From: a virus
Length of the DNA: 29,225 nt
Direction: 5' to 3' (one strand)
IMG/VR virus record: IMGVR_UViG_3300046007_003157
Location: 1 to 29,225 of that record
A program made the translations under genes and the position numbers. Positions 1 to 6,141 of the stretch are shown piece after piece; position 1 is the stretch's first letter; each line of letters starts with the position of its first letter. Below the pieces are notes generated by a model, which worked only from the letters and a program-made list of their open reading frames with translations, was not told the DNA's origin and did not search any database.

Positions 1-22
1 TCAACAACGCAAAGAGGTAAAC
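1..22 (+). promoter_or_regulatory. Conserved early leader, copy 1 (truncated by window edge)
   Basis: The first bases read TCAACAACGCAAAGAGGTAA just before the ATG at 23. The same arrangement (AACAACG box, AAGG-type ribosome site, ATGAC start) recurs before the genes at 2360 and 4620. Both of those copies also carry a TACAAT -10-like box about 30 bases upstream of the start. By analogy the -10 of this copy lies just outside the window. The AGAGG ribosome-binding site is seen directly; the promoter is inferred. Confidence 0.45.
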
Positions 23-304
23 ATGACACCAGTAACCAACGCAGAACTGGACCAGTTTTATGGTCGTGAAGTGACAGAGATTGACCGCCACATGGCTATT
101 GGTCAAGCATCTACAGAGGTAGACCAAGACATTTATTCAGACATTGCATTTGAACATTCAGAAGCAATTGCTGACAACATTGGTGACCCGTACATGATTG
201 GGCGCATCATCATTGCAGCGCGCAAACAGTGGATAGCTGACCATGCAAGCCGTGCACTGTACGGTAAAGCGGGATTGATTAAAGCTGATGAGGTGAATCT
301 GTGA
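23..304 (+). CDS. Hypothetical early phage protein
   Basis: A 93-residue, slightly acidic, soluble protein, first in the visible early operon. The ATG follows AAAGAGG at good spacing, so the start is well supported. No catalytic motif, Cys pair or membrane segment is visible. The last third has an amphipathic helix (roughly residues 58-80, IGRIIIAARKQWIADHASRA). It is translationally coupled to the next gene by a GTGA overlap. I do not recognise the family, and its function is unknown. Confidence 0.75.
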   Translation: MTPVTNAELDQFYGREVTEIDRHMAIGQASTEVDQDIYSDIAFEHSEAIADNIGDPYMIGRIIIAARKQWIADHASRALYGKAGLIKADEVNL

Positions 305-495
305 AAGTCTATTTTTCAGGCTACCGCTGCGACTGCACAATTTTGGAAAAAACACCAGAGGCTATCCCAAGCCGTTGCCCTGTGCATGATTCTGAAATTA
401 TTTATGGCTTTGGCGGTGCGCGTCAGGAAGTAGAGGTGGACGCATGGCAACCGCTTGGGTTGTTTGAAAAGAAATTAGAAGGGGCTACAGCATGA
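301..495 (+). CDS. Small Cys-rich (zinc-knuckle-like) hypothetical protein
   Basis: A 64-residue protein starting at a GTG that overlaps the previous stop (GTGA). Cys10, Cys12, Cys26 and His29 give a CxC-x13-CPVH pattern that could hold one zinc ion; this is inferred from spacing only. The C-terminal half is acidic with no recognisable domain. It is coupled to the gene at 492 by an ATGA overlap. Tiny Cys-rich proteins of this kind are common in early phage operons, mostly without known function. Confidence 0.7.
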   Translation: MKVYFSGYRCDCTILEKTPEAIPSRCPVHDSEIIYGFGGARQEVEVDAWQPLGLFEKKLEGATA

Positions 496-728
496 AAACA
501 ATCTACGTGATATTTGCAGTGCTGTGCGCTTATCTAAGCGTGACAGACCCAAGCGATACACAAACTACAGCCACGCTAGACGGCATCAAAGCCACCAAAG
601 CCGAGTTACGTACTGACGCAGGTAAGCAGCGAGCTTGCGGGCCGAATGCGTCATGGCGTGAGATTGACGAAAAAACTATTCAGTGCGTAAGCAAGAAAAA
701 TAAACCAACAGTAAAGGTAGAACTATGA
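492..728 (+). CDS. Small exported protein with a probable disulfide
   Basis: A 78-residue protein with a typical N-terminal signal sequence: Lys2, then a hydrophobic stretch at residues 4-17. The mature part is polar and has two cysteines (Cys49, Cys65) around a conserved-looking ACGPNASW segment, which suggests a periplasmic protein with one disulfide. Its presence in an early operon next to a single-pass membrane protein (725-934) suggests an envelope role such as superinfection exclusion. That role is inference from context; no family was recognised with certainty. Its ATG overlaps the preceding stop. Confidence 0.7.
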   Translation: MKTIYVIFAVLCAYLSVTDPSDTQTTATLDGIKATKAELRTDAGKQRACGPNASWREIDEKTIQCVSKKNKPTVKVEL

Positions 729-934
729 GCGAATATGAAGTTATTTTTTGGATTGTTATCGCCGTTATGGCTTTCCTGGCATTTGGCCTTTGGCTGGCTG
801 AGGTGCTTGGAAAATCAGAGTCGCAAAAACGGATTGACAGAATAAACAAAGAAGCTGACGAATTAATCAAGCAAGCGCAGGCAAAGTTAGACAAGCGTGA
901 GCGGCTAGATACAAATGGGGTGAGCTATGACTAA
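725..934 (+). CDS. Small single-pass membrane protein
   Basis: A 69-residue protein with one clear transmembrane segment at about residues 7-28 (IFWIVIAVMAFLAFGLWLA). A highly charged helical tail follows (residues 30-62, rich in Lys, Glu and Gln) that may form a coiled coil. The likely topology is N-out with the charged tail in the cytoplasm. It overlaps both neighbours, so it is translated with the exported protein encoded just upstream. The function is unknown; an envelope or host-takeover role is possible. Confidence 0.7.
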   Translation: MSEYEVIFWIVIAVMAFLAFGLWLAEVLGKSESQKRIDRINKEADELIKQAQAKLDKRERLDTNGVSYD

Positions 935-1091
935 GCAAGAAATAATTTTTATGCTGTACGCCATAGGCATGGAATCTGGCACGGCTTGCAAGCACATGAA
1001 ATATTTGTGCGCGGCGTTTAAAGTGCCATACCCGCCAAACCCATCAATTGAAGTAAAGGCAAACCAGCAGCCTATTAATGCTGGCATTTAA
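927..1091 (+). CDS. Hypothetical 54-residue protein
   Basis: A short ORF that starts at an ATG 8 bases before the end of the previous gene, preceded by GGGGTGAG. Translation gives MTKQEIIFMLYAIG at the N-terminus, then two cysteines (21, 28) and a Pro-rich segment (VPYPPNPS). It fills the space between two well-supported genes on the coding strand, and its start and coupling match the rest of the operon. No function is recognised. Confidence 0.6.
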   Translation: MTKQEIIFMLYAIGMESGTACKHMKYLCAAFKVPYPPNPSIEVKANQQPINAGI

Positions 1092-1105
1092 CTAAAGGAA
1101 ACATC

Positions 1106-1747
1106 ATGGCATTTATTGCAACAGACAGTGGCGGCGGCAACTTTAAGCGCGTCCCGCAAGGCGTGTTCATTGGGCGCTGCTACTCGCTTATTGATTTGGG
1201 CACACAGCTAACAAATGGGCAATACGGCGAAAAACTACAGCACAAAATCCGCATTGCATGGGAGCTATTTGGAGAGGATGAGCAGGGCGCACCGCTTACC
1301 GTTGACGTTGACGGCAAAGAAATGCCAATGACAATCAGCAAGAGCTACACGGTTAGCCTTCACGAAAAGGCTGGCCTGCGCCGTGATTTGGCAGCATGGC
1401 GTGGGCGCGACTTTACCGAGGAAGAGGCGAAGGCGTTTGATGTGTCGAAGCTATTGGGCGCATTTTGCATGATTAATGTCACCACTAGCGAAACCAACGG
1501 AAAAACGTACAGCAACGTCAACGGCATCACTCCGCTACCGGGTGCGCTTAAAAATTCAAAGCCTGCACCAGTGCATGAAAATGTAATTTTTGACCTTGAC
1601 AAACCTGATATGCAAGTTTTTGAAAATTTCCACGAAAAGCTACAGGAAGCCATAAAGAAGTCACCAGAATGGGCAAAGGCAACAAAAGCGCCTATCGGTA
1701 GCACTGGCAGCGGTTTTGACGATATGCCAGAAGATTGCCCATTCTGA
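1106..1747 (+). CDS. Single-stranded DNA-binding-like protein
   Basis: A 213-residue protein with a strong ribosome site (AAAGGAAAC). The N-terminal two thirds look like a beta-rich OB-type fold (FKRVPQGVFIGRCYSLIDLG onward). The protein ends in an acidic, disordered tail closing with DDMPEDCPF. That ending copies the tip of bacterial SSB proteins (acidic residues followed by PF), which docks replication and repair partners. Homologues I recall are phage proteins next to recombination or replication genes. Here the next gene is a Gp157-family protein, often found beside recombination proteins. SSB function is inferred from the tail and context. Confidence 0.65.
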   Translation: MAFIATDSGGGNFKRVPQGVFIGRCYSLIDLGTQLTNGQYGEKLQHKIRIAWELFGEDEQGAPLTVDVDGKEMPMTISKSYTVSLHEKAGLRRDLAAWRGRDFTEEEAKAFDVSKLLGAFCMINVTTSETNGKTYSNVNGITPLPGALKNSKPAPVHENVIFDLDKPDMQVFENFHEKLQEAIKKSPEWAKATKAPIGSTGSGFDDMPEDCPF

Positions 1748-1766
1748 TTTACGGGGGAAAGTGGCA

Positions 1767-2297
1767 ATGCGCCGTGAGTACCTTTACACCATGAACCTCT
1801 ACCGACTAACCGAAGCCCAGCACGCCCTGCACACACGTTTAGAGCTGGCAGGCTTTGACGAACAGACAATCGCCGATTCGCTTGAGGGCGACGACAACAC
1901 GGATGCATTGCGCGAGAAACGGCTTGGCTATGTCGCCATCATCAAAAATAAGCGGGCACTAGCGCAGGCTAGGGCAGCGGCTGCGGATGATATGGCACTG
2001 CTTGCTGAAAAAGAAACTCAAGATGCTGACAGGCTGGAAAACGTGCTATTTGAGAGCATGCTAAAAACCGGCGACACTGAGCTTATAGGCGTGGAATTTG
2101 AGGCAAAAATAAAGGGTAAGGCAGCTAGTGTCATCATAAAAGATGCAGCGGCCATACCAGCGCAATATATGCGAATGCCAAAGCCAACTCCGCCTAAAGC
2201 TGTGCCGGACAAAAAAGCAATTGGTGAAGCAATGAAGCGCGGAGAATTTGTAGCAGGCTGCGAACTGGGCACAAATAAAAAGTTAGTTATAGGGTAA
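1767..2297 (+). CDS. Gp157-family protein (Siphovirus Gp157, PF05565)
   Basis: A 176-residue protein from the ATG at 1767, which follows GGGGGAAAG at good spacing; an internal ATG at 1791 (MNLYRLTEAQ) is the alternative. The layout matches the family: an N-terminal MNLYxLTE segment, a long central coiled coil (about residues 50-95), then a beta segment with ASVIIKD, IPAQYMR and the PDKKAIGEAMKRGE motif near the end. Some Gp157 proteins are linked to resistance against phage infection, but the biochemical role is unclear. It follows the SSB-like gene by 19 bases and probably shares its transcript. Confidence 0.85.
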   Translation: MRREYLYTMNLYRLTEAQHALHTRLELAGFDEQTIADSLEGDDNTDALREKRLGYVAIIKNKRALAQARAAAADDMALLAEKETQDADRLENVLFESMLKTGDTELIGVEFEAKIKGKAASVIIKDAAAIPAQYMRMPKPTPPKAVPDKKAIGEAMKRGEFVAGCELGTNKKLVIG

Positions 2298-2302
2298 ACC
2301 CC

Positions 2303-2359
2303 TAGAAAATAGCTGTAGTTTTGCGCTACAATATCAGAATCAACAACGAAAAGGTAAAT
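2303..2359 (+). promoter_or_regulatory. Putative internal early promoter and leader, copy 2
   Basis: This stretch separates the Gp157 stop from the ATG at 2360. A TACAAT box at 2327-2332 lies 18 bases downstream of TAGAAA (2303-2308, 4 of 6 matches to TTGACA). A shared AACAACG box (2342-2348) and an AAAAGGT ribosome site follow. The words GCGCTACAATA and AACAACG recur in copy 3 (4585-4602), which supports a functional, repeated promoter/leader unit. Promoter activity is inferred. Confidence 0.5.
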
Positions 2360-3016
2360 ATGACTACAACCACTAACCTGATAGAGCTTTTAACCGACGC
2401 AAAGAAAAACAACATCGGGATAGGTGAATGCTGGAACCTGATGGACGAAGCCGCAGACTTGTTAGCAGCCCAAGCCAAGCAGATAAAGACGCTGCAAACC
2501 AAGCTATCCAAAACCGAGGCTCAGTTTGCCAAAGCAGTCGCATCTTGGAAAACGAACGAAACCACGCAAGAAGAAATTATCGCTGGCCTGCAAGCCAAGC
2601 TATCCGCGATTGAAGCGCAGGAGCCAGTTGCTCAACGGTTAATGATGTTTGACGGGAGCGTATTTTTTGATGAAGACCCACCCACTGAATATGAGCGGTC
2701 TATTGGATGGATGCCGCTCTACGCCGCCCCCGTAGCACCCGCCCAGTCAGTGAATGAACTGGTGGAGGCGTTGCAAGCATACCGGTGCACTGAAACTGTA
2801 GACGAGGAAGGGGAAGGTCTTCCGTTGGTTGATGTCCTGACGCATGGTAACGATATTGGGCCGGGATTGCGTGAGCTTGAATTTCTTGCAGACCACCTTT
2901 ACGACTACGCCGCCCCCGTAGCACCCGCCCAGCCACTCACCAAAGAGCAGCTAAGAGAGCGCACGCCAGATGAAGTTAACGAAGCAATCGAAATAATGAA
3001 AGGGGTGAGGGGATGA
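2360..3016 (+). CDS. Modular hypothetical phage protein with duplicated linker
   Basis: A 218-residue protein. The ATG at 2360 is preferred over the in-frame TTG at 2321 because it follows AAAAGGTAAAT and matches the conserved leader start. It has an N-terminal helical/coiled-coil region (about residues 10-80), then EPVAQRLM and GWMPLYAAP, a segment common in modular phage proteins. The peptide YAAPVAPAQ occurs twice (about residues 121-129 and 183-191), encoded by an identical 28-base direct repeat. A short helical C-terminus follows. The function is unknown. The mosaic look suggests recombination among related accessory genes. Confidence 0.75.
   Translation: MTTTTNLIELLTDAKKNNIGIGECWNLMDEAADLLAAQAKQIKTLQTKLSKTEAQFAKAVASWKTNETTQEEIIAGLQAKLSAIEAQEPVAQRLMMFDGSVFFDEDPPTEYERSIGWMPLYAAPVAPAQSVNELVEALQAYRCTETVDEEGEGLPLVDVLTHGNDIGPGLRELEFLADHLYDYAAPVAPAQPLTKEQLRERTPDEVNEAIEIMKGVRG
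2719..2746 (+). repeat. 28-bp direct repeat, copy A
   Basis: Identical to 2905-2932. It encodes YAAPVAPAQ inside one gene and lies 186 bases (62 codons) from its partner, so recombination between the copies would delete an in-frame module. Confidence 0.85.
2905..2932 (+). repeat. 28-bp direct repeat, copy B
   Basis: Exact second copy of 2719-2746 in the same reading frame. See copy A for the consequence. Confidence 0.85.
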
Positions 3017-3126
3017 CTTGCAATCACAACGAAGTCACAAGCTACGGCAAGGGCTGGGTTTGTGCAAGCTGCGGGGTGCGCCTGCTTTCTCTAATGCTGC
3101 CAATTCCAATTAAGGCTTCAAAATGA
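3013..3126 (+). CDS. 37-residue Cys-rich (zinc-ribbon-like) protein
   Basis: A very short ORF overlapping the previous stop (ATGA) and the next start (ATGA), so it sits exactly in the operon's coupling pattern, with GAGGGG upstream. Translation begins MTCNHNEVTSYGKGWVCASC. Cys3, His5, Cys17 and Cys20 form a plausible single zinc site, with CASCG as one knuckle. The rest is a short hydrophobic tail. No family is named; it is probably a real small zinc protein. Confidence 0.6.
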   Translation: MTCNHNEVTSYGKGWVCASCGVRLLSLMLPIPIKASK

Positions 3127-3536
3127 CCCCACAAAACTTTGTCACATTACCCCGCGAGGTGGTGGAGCAAGCGCTAAACCTTGTAGCTGGGCCAAATTGG
3201 GGGACGGTAGGGTACATGGATATGCAAGTCTATAACGATGCATCAAAACTTGAAAAGCAACTCCGCGCAGCACTTACCGAGCAGGTACAACCAGCGCAAG
3301 GGACAGCGGGCGCAAAGATGCCATGCGGCGCTGTGGTTACCAATGTTTACGATGCGTATGAGGCAGGCAAGAAAGCCGCCCTCCTGCAATCCAACGCAGA
3401 GCGGGTGCCGCTAAGTGATGAGCAGATTAATAGACTTTGGAACGATTCTTTTATTGGTGCAGACCCTACAAGCGGCAACCAGAGGTTTAAGTTCGCCCGC
3501 GCTATCGAAGCTGAAATAAAGAAAGGCCAACAATGA
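3123..3536 (+). CDS. Hypothetical modular early phage protein
   Basis: A 137-residue protein. The N-terminus (VTLPREVVEQALNLV) and the C-terminal block (VPLSDEQINRLWNDSF followed by FARAIEAEIKK) are both segments I recognise from many modular hypothetical phage proteins, joined by a variable, Gln/Pro-rich linker. No catalytic motif is visible. It is coupled by ATGA overlaps to both neighbours. The function is unknown. Confidence 0.75.
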   Translation: MTPQNFVTLPREVVEQALNLVAGPNWGTVGYMDMQVYNDASKLEKQLRAALTEQVQPAQGTAGAKMPCGAVVTNVYDAYEAGKKAALLQSNAERVPLSDEQINRLWNDSFIGADPTSGNQRFKFARAIEAEIKKGQQ

Positions 3537-4042
3537 AAGAATACATTACACAAGAGCAAGCCGGAGAGTTACTTAACTTCGTAGGCGGAACATGGGAGGG
3601 TTGCATCCGAGAGGATAAAGAGTTTTTGCATAAAAGCATGAACGCCGCTATACAGCACTACAGATACAGCCTAGTGGCTGGGGTGGTGTTGCCTGAGCCT
3701 GTTGGGTATCTTGCGTGGAAAGATGGAAAGCCCTGCTGGAAAGGTGATGATTGTGTTTGCGAAGATGCCGTTTACCCGGTTTGTTCTGATGATGACCGGA
3801 CATCGAAAGCCATTTACACAGCCGACCAACTACGCCAAGCAATAGCCGATGCGCTATGTGTAGCTGAAAAAGAAACGGCAGAACTAAGGCTCTATAAGCA
3901 CAACATGGAAGCGCGATTTAAGGGTTTGAATAGCATGCTTAAGGATGCGCTGGCGAAGCAAGTTACCCGCGCTCCAATGTTTGAATTCAGAGAGTGTGAG
4001 GATTCTCAAGCAGCCGCACCAGACCCAAAGGAGGCGCAATGA
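3533..4042 (+). CDS. Hypothetical modular early phage protein
   Basis: A 169-residue protein. The central EPVGYLAWKDGKPCW segment and the downstream AIYTADQLRQAIADA helix are shared building blocks of modular phage proteins of unknown role. A cluster of cysteines (CWKGDDCVCEDAVYPVC) may bind a metal or simply be variable. The C-terminal third is a long charged helix. It overlaps both neighbours by 4 bases. Function not known. Confidence 0.75.
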   Translation: MKEYITQEQAGELLNFVGGTWEGCIREDKEFLHKSMNAAIQHYRYSLVAGVVLPEPVGYLAWKDGKPCWKGDDCVCEDAVYPVCSDDDRTSKAIYTADQLRQAIADALCVAEKETAELRLYKHNMEARFKGLNSMLKDALAKQVTRAPMFEFRECEDSQAAAPDPKEAQ

Positions 4043-4269
4043 CCTACGAAATTAGAACAACATCCATGACCGTCAAACCTAAAGATGAGCCGATATTCTC
4101 CGAGCAAGCCACTATGGTGGAAATAGTGGATGAGGCCAGCGGTGAGTACGTCGAGGTGTCGCAAAGTGGGCGCACTGACTTTGGAAAGATTGCAATTAAC
4201 CCCGAGGAATGGCCTGCACTTCGCAAGGCTATCAATTCGCTTATTTTGCAATGCAGGGAGGTTGTATGA
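4039..4269 (+). CDS. Conserved small early phage protein
   Basis: A 76-residue protein, starting in an ATGA overlap after GGAGGCGCA (a good ribosome site). The sequence alternates short beta segments (residues 1-10, 25-32, 37-42) and ends in a helix with a PEEWPALRKAIN motif that resembles a family of small phage proteins of unknown function. No metal site or membrane segment is visible. Confidence 0.75.
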   Translation: MTYEIRTTSMTVKPKDEPIFSEQATMVEIVDEASGEYVEVSQSGRTDFGKIAINPEEWPALRKAINSLILQCREVV

Positions 4270-4424
4270 CTAAAAATCAAATTTTAGACACGATCAAGCT
4301 ACTTAGCGCACTAGAGGCGTGGAGCTTCGCGGAAAAGCACCGCTTGCCTGATTACCTGCTTGAGAATTTAGACAAGACTATTGAGGTGCTTAGTGCGGAG
4401 GTGTTAAATGACAAGCCCGTTTAA
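4266..4424 (+). CDS. Small helical hypothetical protein
   Basis: A 52-residue protein. The ATG at 4266 overlaps the previous stop and follows AGGGAGG; an in-frame upstream ATG at 4209 lies well inside the preceding gene and is less likely. It is predicted almost entirely helical (ILDTIKLLSALEAWSFAE). No family was recognised. It overlaps the next gene by 17 bases. Confidence 0.65.
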   Translation: MTKNQILDTIKLLSALEAWSFAEKHRLPDYLLENLDKTIEVLSAEVLNDKPV

Positions 4425-4596
4425 CTGGCAAGGCAAGCCATCGATATTCAGCGACCAACGCGCTTATAACGGCATTGATACCCGGGTATCAGTTATTGCA
4501 AGTGCCAAGGCTAAAAACACAATCGCGCTACCCGGCTCAAGTAAGCCAAAAAAACTTAAGGATGTGGCGCAAACTGCCAAAAGTGCGCTACAATAA
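4408..4596 (+). CDS. Hypothetical protein with basic C-terminus
   Basis: A 62-residue protein starting after GGAGGTGTTAA, a near-ideal ribosome site inside the end of the previous gene. The N-terminal half is polar with a Trp; the C-terminal half is Lys-rich (SSKPKKLKDVAQTAKSA) and may touch nucleic acid. Its last codons and stop overlap the TACAAT box of leader copy 3, so gene end and promoter share sequence. Function unknown. Confidence 0.6.
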   Translation: MTSPFNWQGKPSIFSDQRAYNGIDTRVSVIASAKAKNTIALPGSSKPKKLKDVAQTAKSALQ

Positions 4597-4619
4597 ACAA
4601 CGCATCTAAAAAGGAAAAT
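4585..4619 (+). promoter_or_regulatory. Putative internal early promoter and leader, copy 3
   Basis: TACAAT (4589-4594) overlaps the stop codon of the preceding gene and is followed by AACAACG (4596-4602) and AAAAAGG before the ATG at 4620. GCGCTACAATA is identical to copy 2. No good -35 hexamer is visible, so the box may need an activator or may be a weak promoter. Function inferred from repetition. Confidence 0.45.
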
Positions 4620-4796
4620 ATGACCAAAGCAAAAACAGCAAAGTACCCAACGCTACGGGCGCGGGTTACACAAGAGCAATACGACAAGGCATACCGTAAC
4701 GGCTGGCCTAATTCGGTAAAAGAGTTTATCAACAACATCAAGGAAAAAACAAATGACAAAAAAGCAAAAACCAGCGCCGTCCCAGCTAATAAATAA
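4620..4796 (+). CDS. 58-residue basic early protein
   Basis: A short ORF directly behind leader copy 3, with AAAAAGG as ribosome site. The product is Lys-rich (N-terminus MTKAKTAKYPTLRARV, later a YDKAYRNGWPNSVKEFI helix) and may bind nucleic acid. It overlaps the next gene by 44 bases in another frame. That overlap contains a second AACAACATCAAGG leader-like stretch serving the next start. The function is unknown. Confidence 0.6.
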   Translation: MTKAKTAKYPTLRARVTQEQYDKAYRNGWPNSVKEFINNIKEKTNDKKAKTSAVPANK

Positions 4797-4959
4797 GATG
4801 GCAGGCAAGTATGATGGTGCAGAATTGCGCCCGTATTGTGGCAGGCCCGGTGCAATGGATGCATTTAGCAAGCCTTCGCGCATTGGCGATAATTTCATTG
4901 AACACCGCCCACCCATGGGAATTAGTAGCAGTGTTGTATCGGCTGGCTATGAAAAATGA
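4753..4959 (+). CDS. Hypothetical protein, GRPGAMDAF family
   Basis: A 68-residue protein whose start follows TCAACAACATCAAGG. The core YDGAELRPYCGRPGAMDAF, followed by a short SRIGD segment, matches a family I associate with Burkholderiales phages and prophages, where it is usually encoded just before a protein like the one at 4956, as here. No enzymatic motif is visible. Function unknown. Confidence 0.75.
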   Translation: MTKKQKPAPSQLINKMAGKYDGAELRPYCGRPGAMDAFSKPSRIGDNFIEHRPPMGISSSVVSAGYEK

Positions 4960-5411
4960 AAAAAAAGTGCAAGCGTAAGGTCTATCCGATAATAAACACG
5001 ATAGCCCACGCTATTGAAGGCGCTTGCATAACTGAGGATGCGCACCTAGAGCTACTGAAGGCGCATGAATTGAAAATGATTGATGCGCTTAGTGGTAACG
5101 ACGATGGTTTAAGTGGTTACTACGGGCTATGTGAGCTACTTGGATGCGCTGAAACAATGGCAAAAGCAGGCATTGGACCGGAAGTGCTAGAGCCATGCGC
5201 CAATGCTCAAGCGGTGCTGATTAAACTGCACACTCGCTTCAAGCGGTGGAATAAATGGGACATTACGCCAAGCGAAAAGCAAACGCTTATCGACTTGATG
5301 GAGTGGCACCATTTACAGCGCACAAGCTTGGCCCGTAGTGAGTATGAGAGCTATTTGAAACTTGCAATAAACAAAATGCGCTCACGTGCGCCGGGAGTTA
5401 TTGAGCTATGA
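4956..5411 (+). CDS. Conserved hypothetical early phage protein
   Basis: A 151-residue, mostly helical protein with a basic N-terminus (MKKKCKRKVYPIINTIAHAI). Recognisable blocks are IAHAIEGA, ELLGCAETMAKAGIGPEVLE and a C-terminal helical region. The pairing with the GRPGAMDAF protein upstream (ATGA overlap) is typical of related phage operons. The role is unknown; the conserved pairing suggests that the two proteins act together. Confidence 0.75.
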   Translation: MKKKCKRKVYPIINTIAHAIEGACITEDAHLELLKAHELKMIDALSGNDDGLSGYYGLCELLGCAETMAKAGIGPEVLEPCANAQAVLIKLHTRFKRWNKWDITPSEKQTLIDLMEWHHLQRTSLARSEYESYLKLAINKMRSRAPGVIEL

Positions 5412-5713
5412 ATGATAAAGAATTGCTATATCTTGCGGCTAAGGCTGCTGGTATTGAGGTGGTAACGCCAACAATGCTGGAATATGGCAAATGGAACCCA
5501 TTAGAAGACGATGGCGATGCGCTAAGGCTGGCTGTTAACTTGCGACTTAAGATTTCTACGCCAACTACTGATACAGATTGCGCTTTGGCAGGAAATGGTG
5601 ATTTTTCTTCATATTCTGAGGATGTTGAAAAAATAACAATAACAGATTTATACGCCGCCACACGCCGCGCAATAGTCCGTGCAGCCGCTGAAATAGGCAA
5701 AGCAATGCCATGA
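5408..5713 (+). CDS. Hypothetical early phage protein
   Basis: A 101-residue protein. The segment WNPLEDDGDALRLAV is a hallmark of a widespread group of small phage proteins of unknown function; the rest is an N-terminal helix and a C-terminal Ala-rich helix (YAATRRAIVRAAAEIG). It overlaps both neighbours by 4 bases. The DUF number is not certain to me. Confidence 0.75.
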   Translation: MNDKELLYLAAKAAGIEVVTPTMLEYGKWNPLEDDGDALRLAVNLRLKISTPTTDTDCALAGNGDFSSYSEDVEKITITDLYAATRRAIVRAAAEIGKAMP

Positions 5714-5892
5714 AGTGCGCTATTTGTGGTCGGCAATTAAAGTCCACAACAAAACATCACTTTATAGGCGGTATGCCAATTGGCCCTACTTGCTATGCAC
5801 GGCTAGACACTAAGAAGGTGCGAATTGTGCAAAGCAAAGTGATAGCAAACGATCAACCTGATTTATTCAAAGATGAACCACAAACCAAGTAG
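5710..5892 (+). CDS. Small zinc-type protein with a clamp-motif-like tail
   Basis: A 60-residue protein. CAIC (Cys3, Cys6) and a later PIGPTCY (Cys28), with a nearby His pair at 16-17, indicate one zinc site. Near the C-terminus the pentapeptide QPDLF resembles the QL(S/D)LF motif by which bacterial proteins bind the DNA polymerase sliding clamp (4 of 5 positions). The clamp idea is inference only. It starts in an ATGA overlap and runs 20 bases into the next gene. Confidence 0.7.
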   Translation: MKCAICGRQLKSTTKHHFIGGMPIGPTCYARLDTKKVRIVQSKVIANDQPDLFKDEPQTK

Positions 5893-6079
5893 CGACGGAT
5901 GCGCCATAGTCTGCACTGATTATCATTGGCTAGAGATAAACGACGATACGCCTACCAATGCCATGATGCTGCTGATAAACAAGCCTAGTGGAGTGCTGCA
6001 CAAGGGCACTCACAATAAGCTAAACAATTTTTTTACACATTGGGCACCATTGCCTACTTTTAAGAAAGATAAAAAATGA
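5873..6079 (+). CDS. DUF551-like small phage protein
   Basis: A 68-residue protein. The ending FFTHWAPLPTF matches the C-terminal signature of DUF551-type phage proteins (THWMPLP), and the middle (WLEINDDTP then MMLLINKPSG) fits the same short beta-rich fold. The start lies inside the preceding gene and has no convincing ribosome site, so it could begin later, but coupling by overlap is possible. Function unknown. Confidence 0.6.
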   Translation: MNHKPSSDGCAIVCTDYHWLEINDDTPTNAMMLLINKPSGVLHKGTHNKLNNFFTHWAPLPTFKKDKK

Positions 6080-6141
6080 ACTTTGCAGATGTAGGTTATT
6101 TACTCGGTGTTGAGTTAGCCAGCATGGTGTTCTTCGACTGA
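6076..6141 (+). CDS. Possible 21-residue terminal ORF of the early operon
   Basis: ATGA overlap with the previous gene, product MNFADVGYLLGVELASMVFF plus Asp. It follows the operon's coupling style, but it is very short, has only a weak ribosome site (AAGA), and its last 46 bases lie over the 3' end of the convergent holin gene. It may be a real micro-protein or read-through noise. Confidence 0.2.
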   Translation: MNFADVGYLLGVELASMVFFD

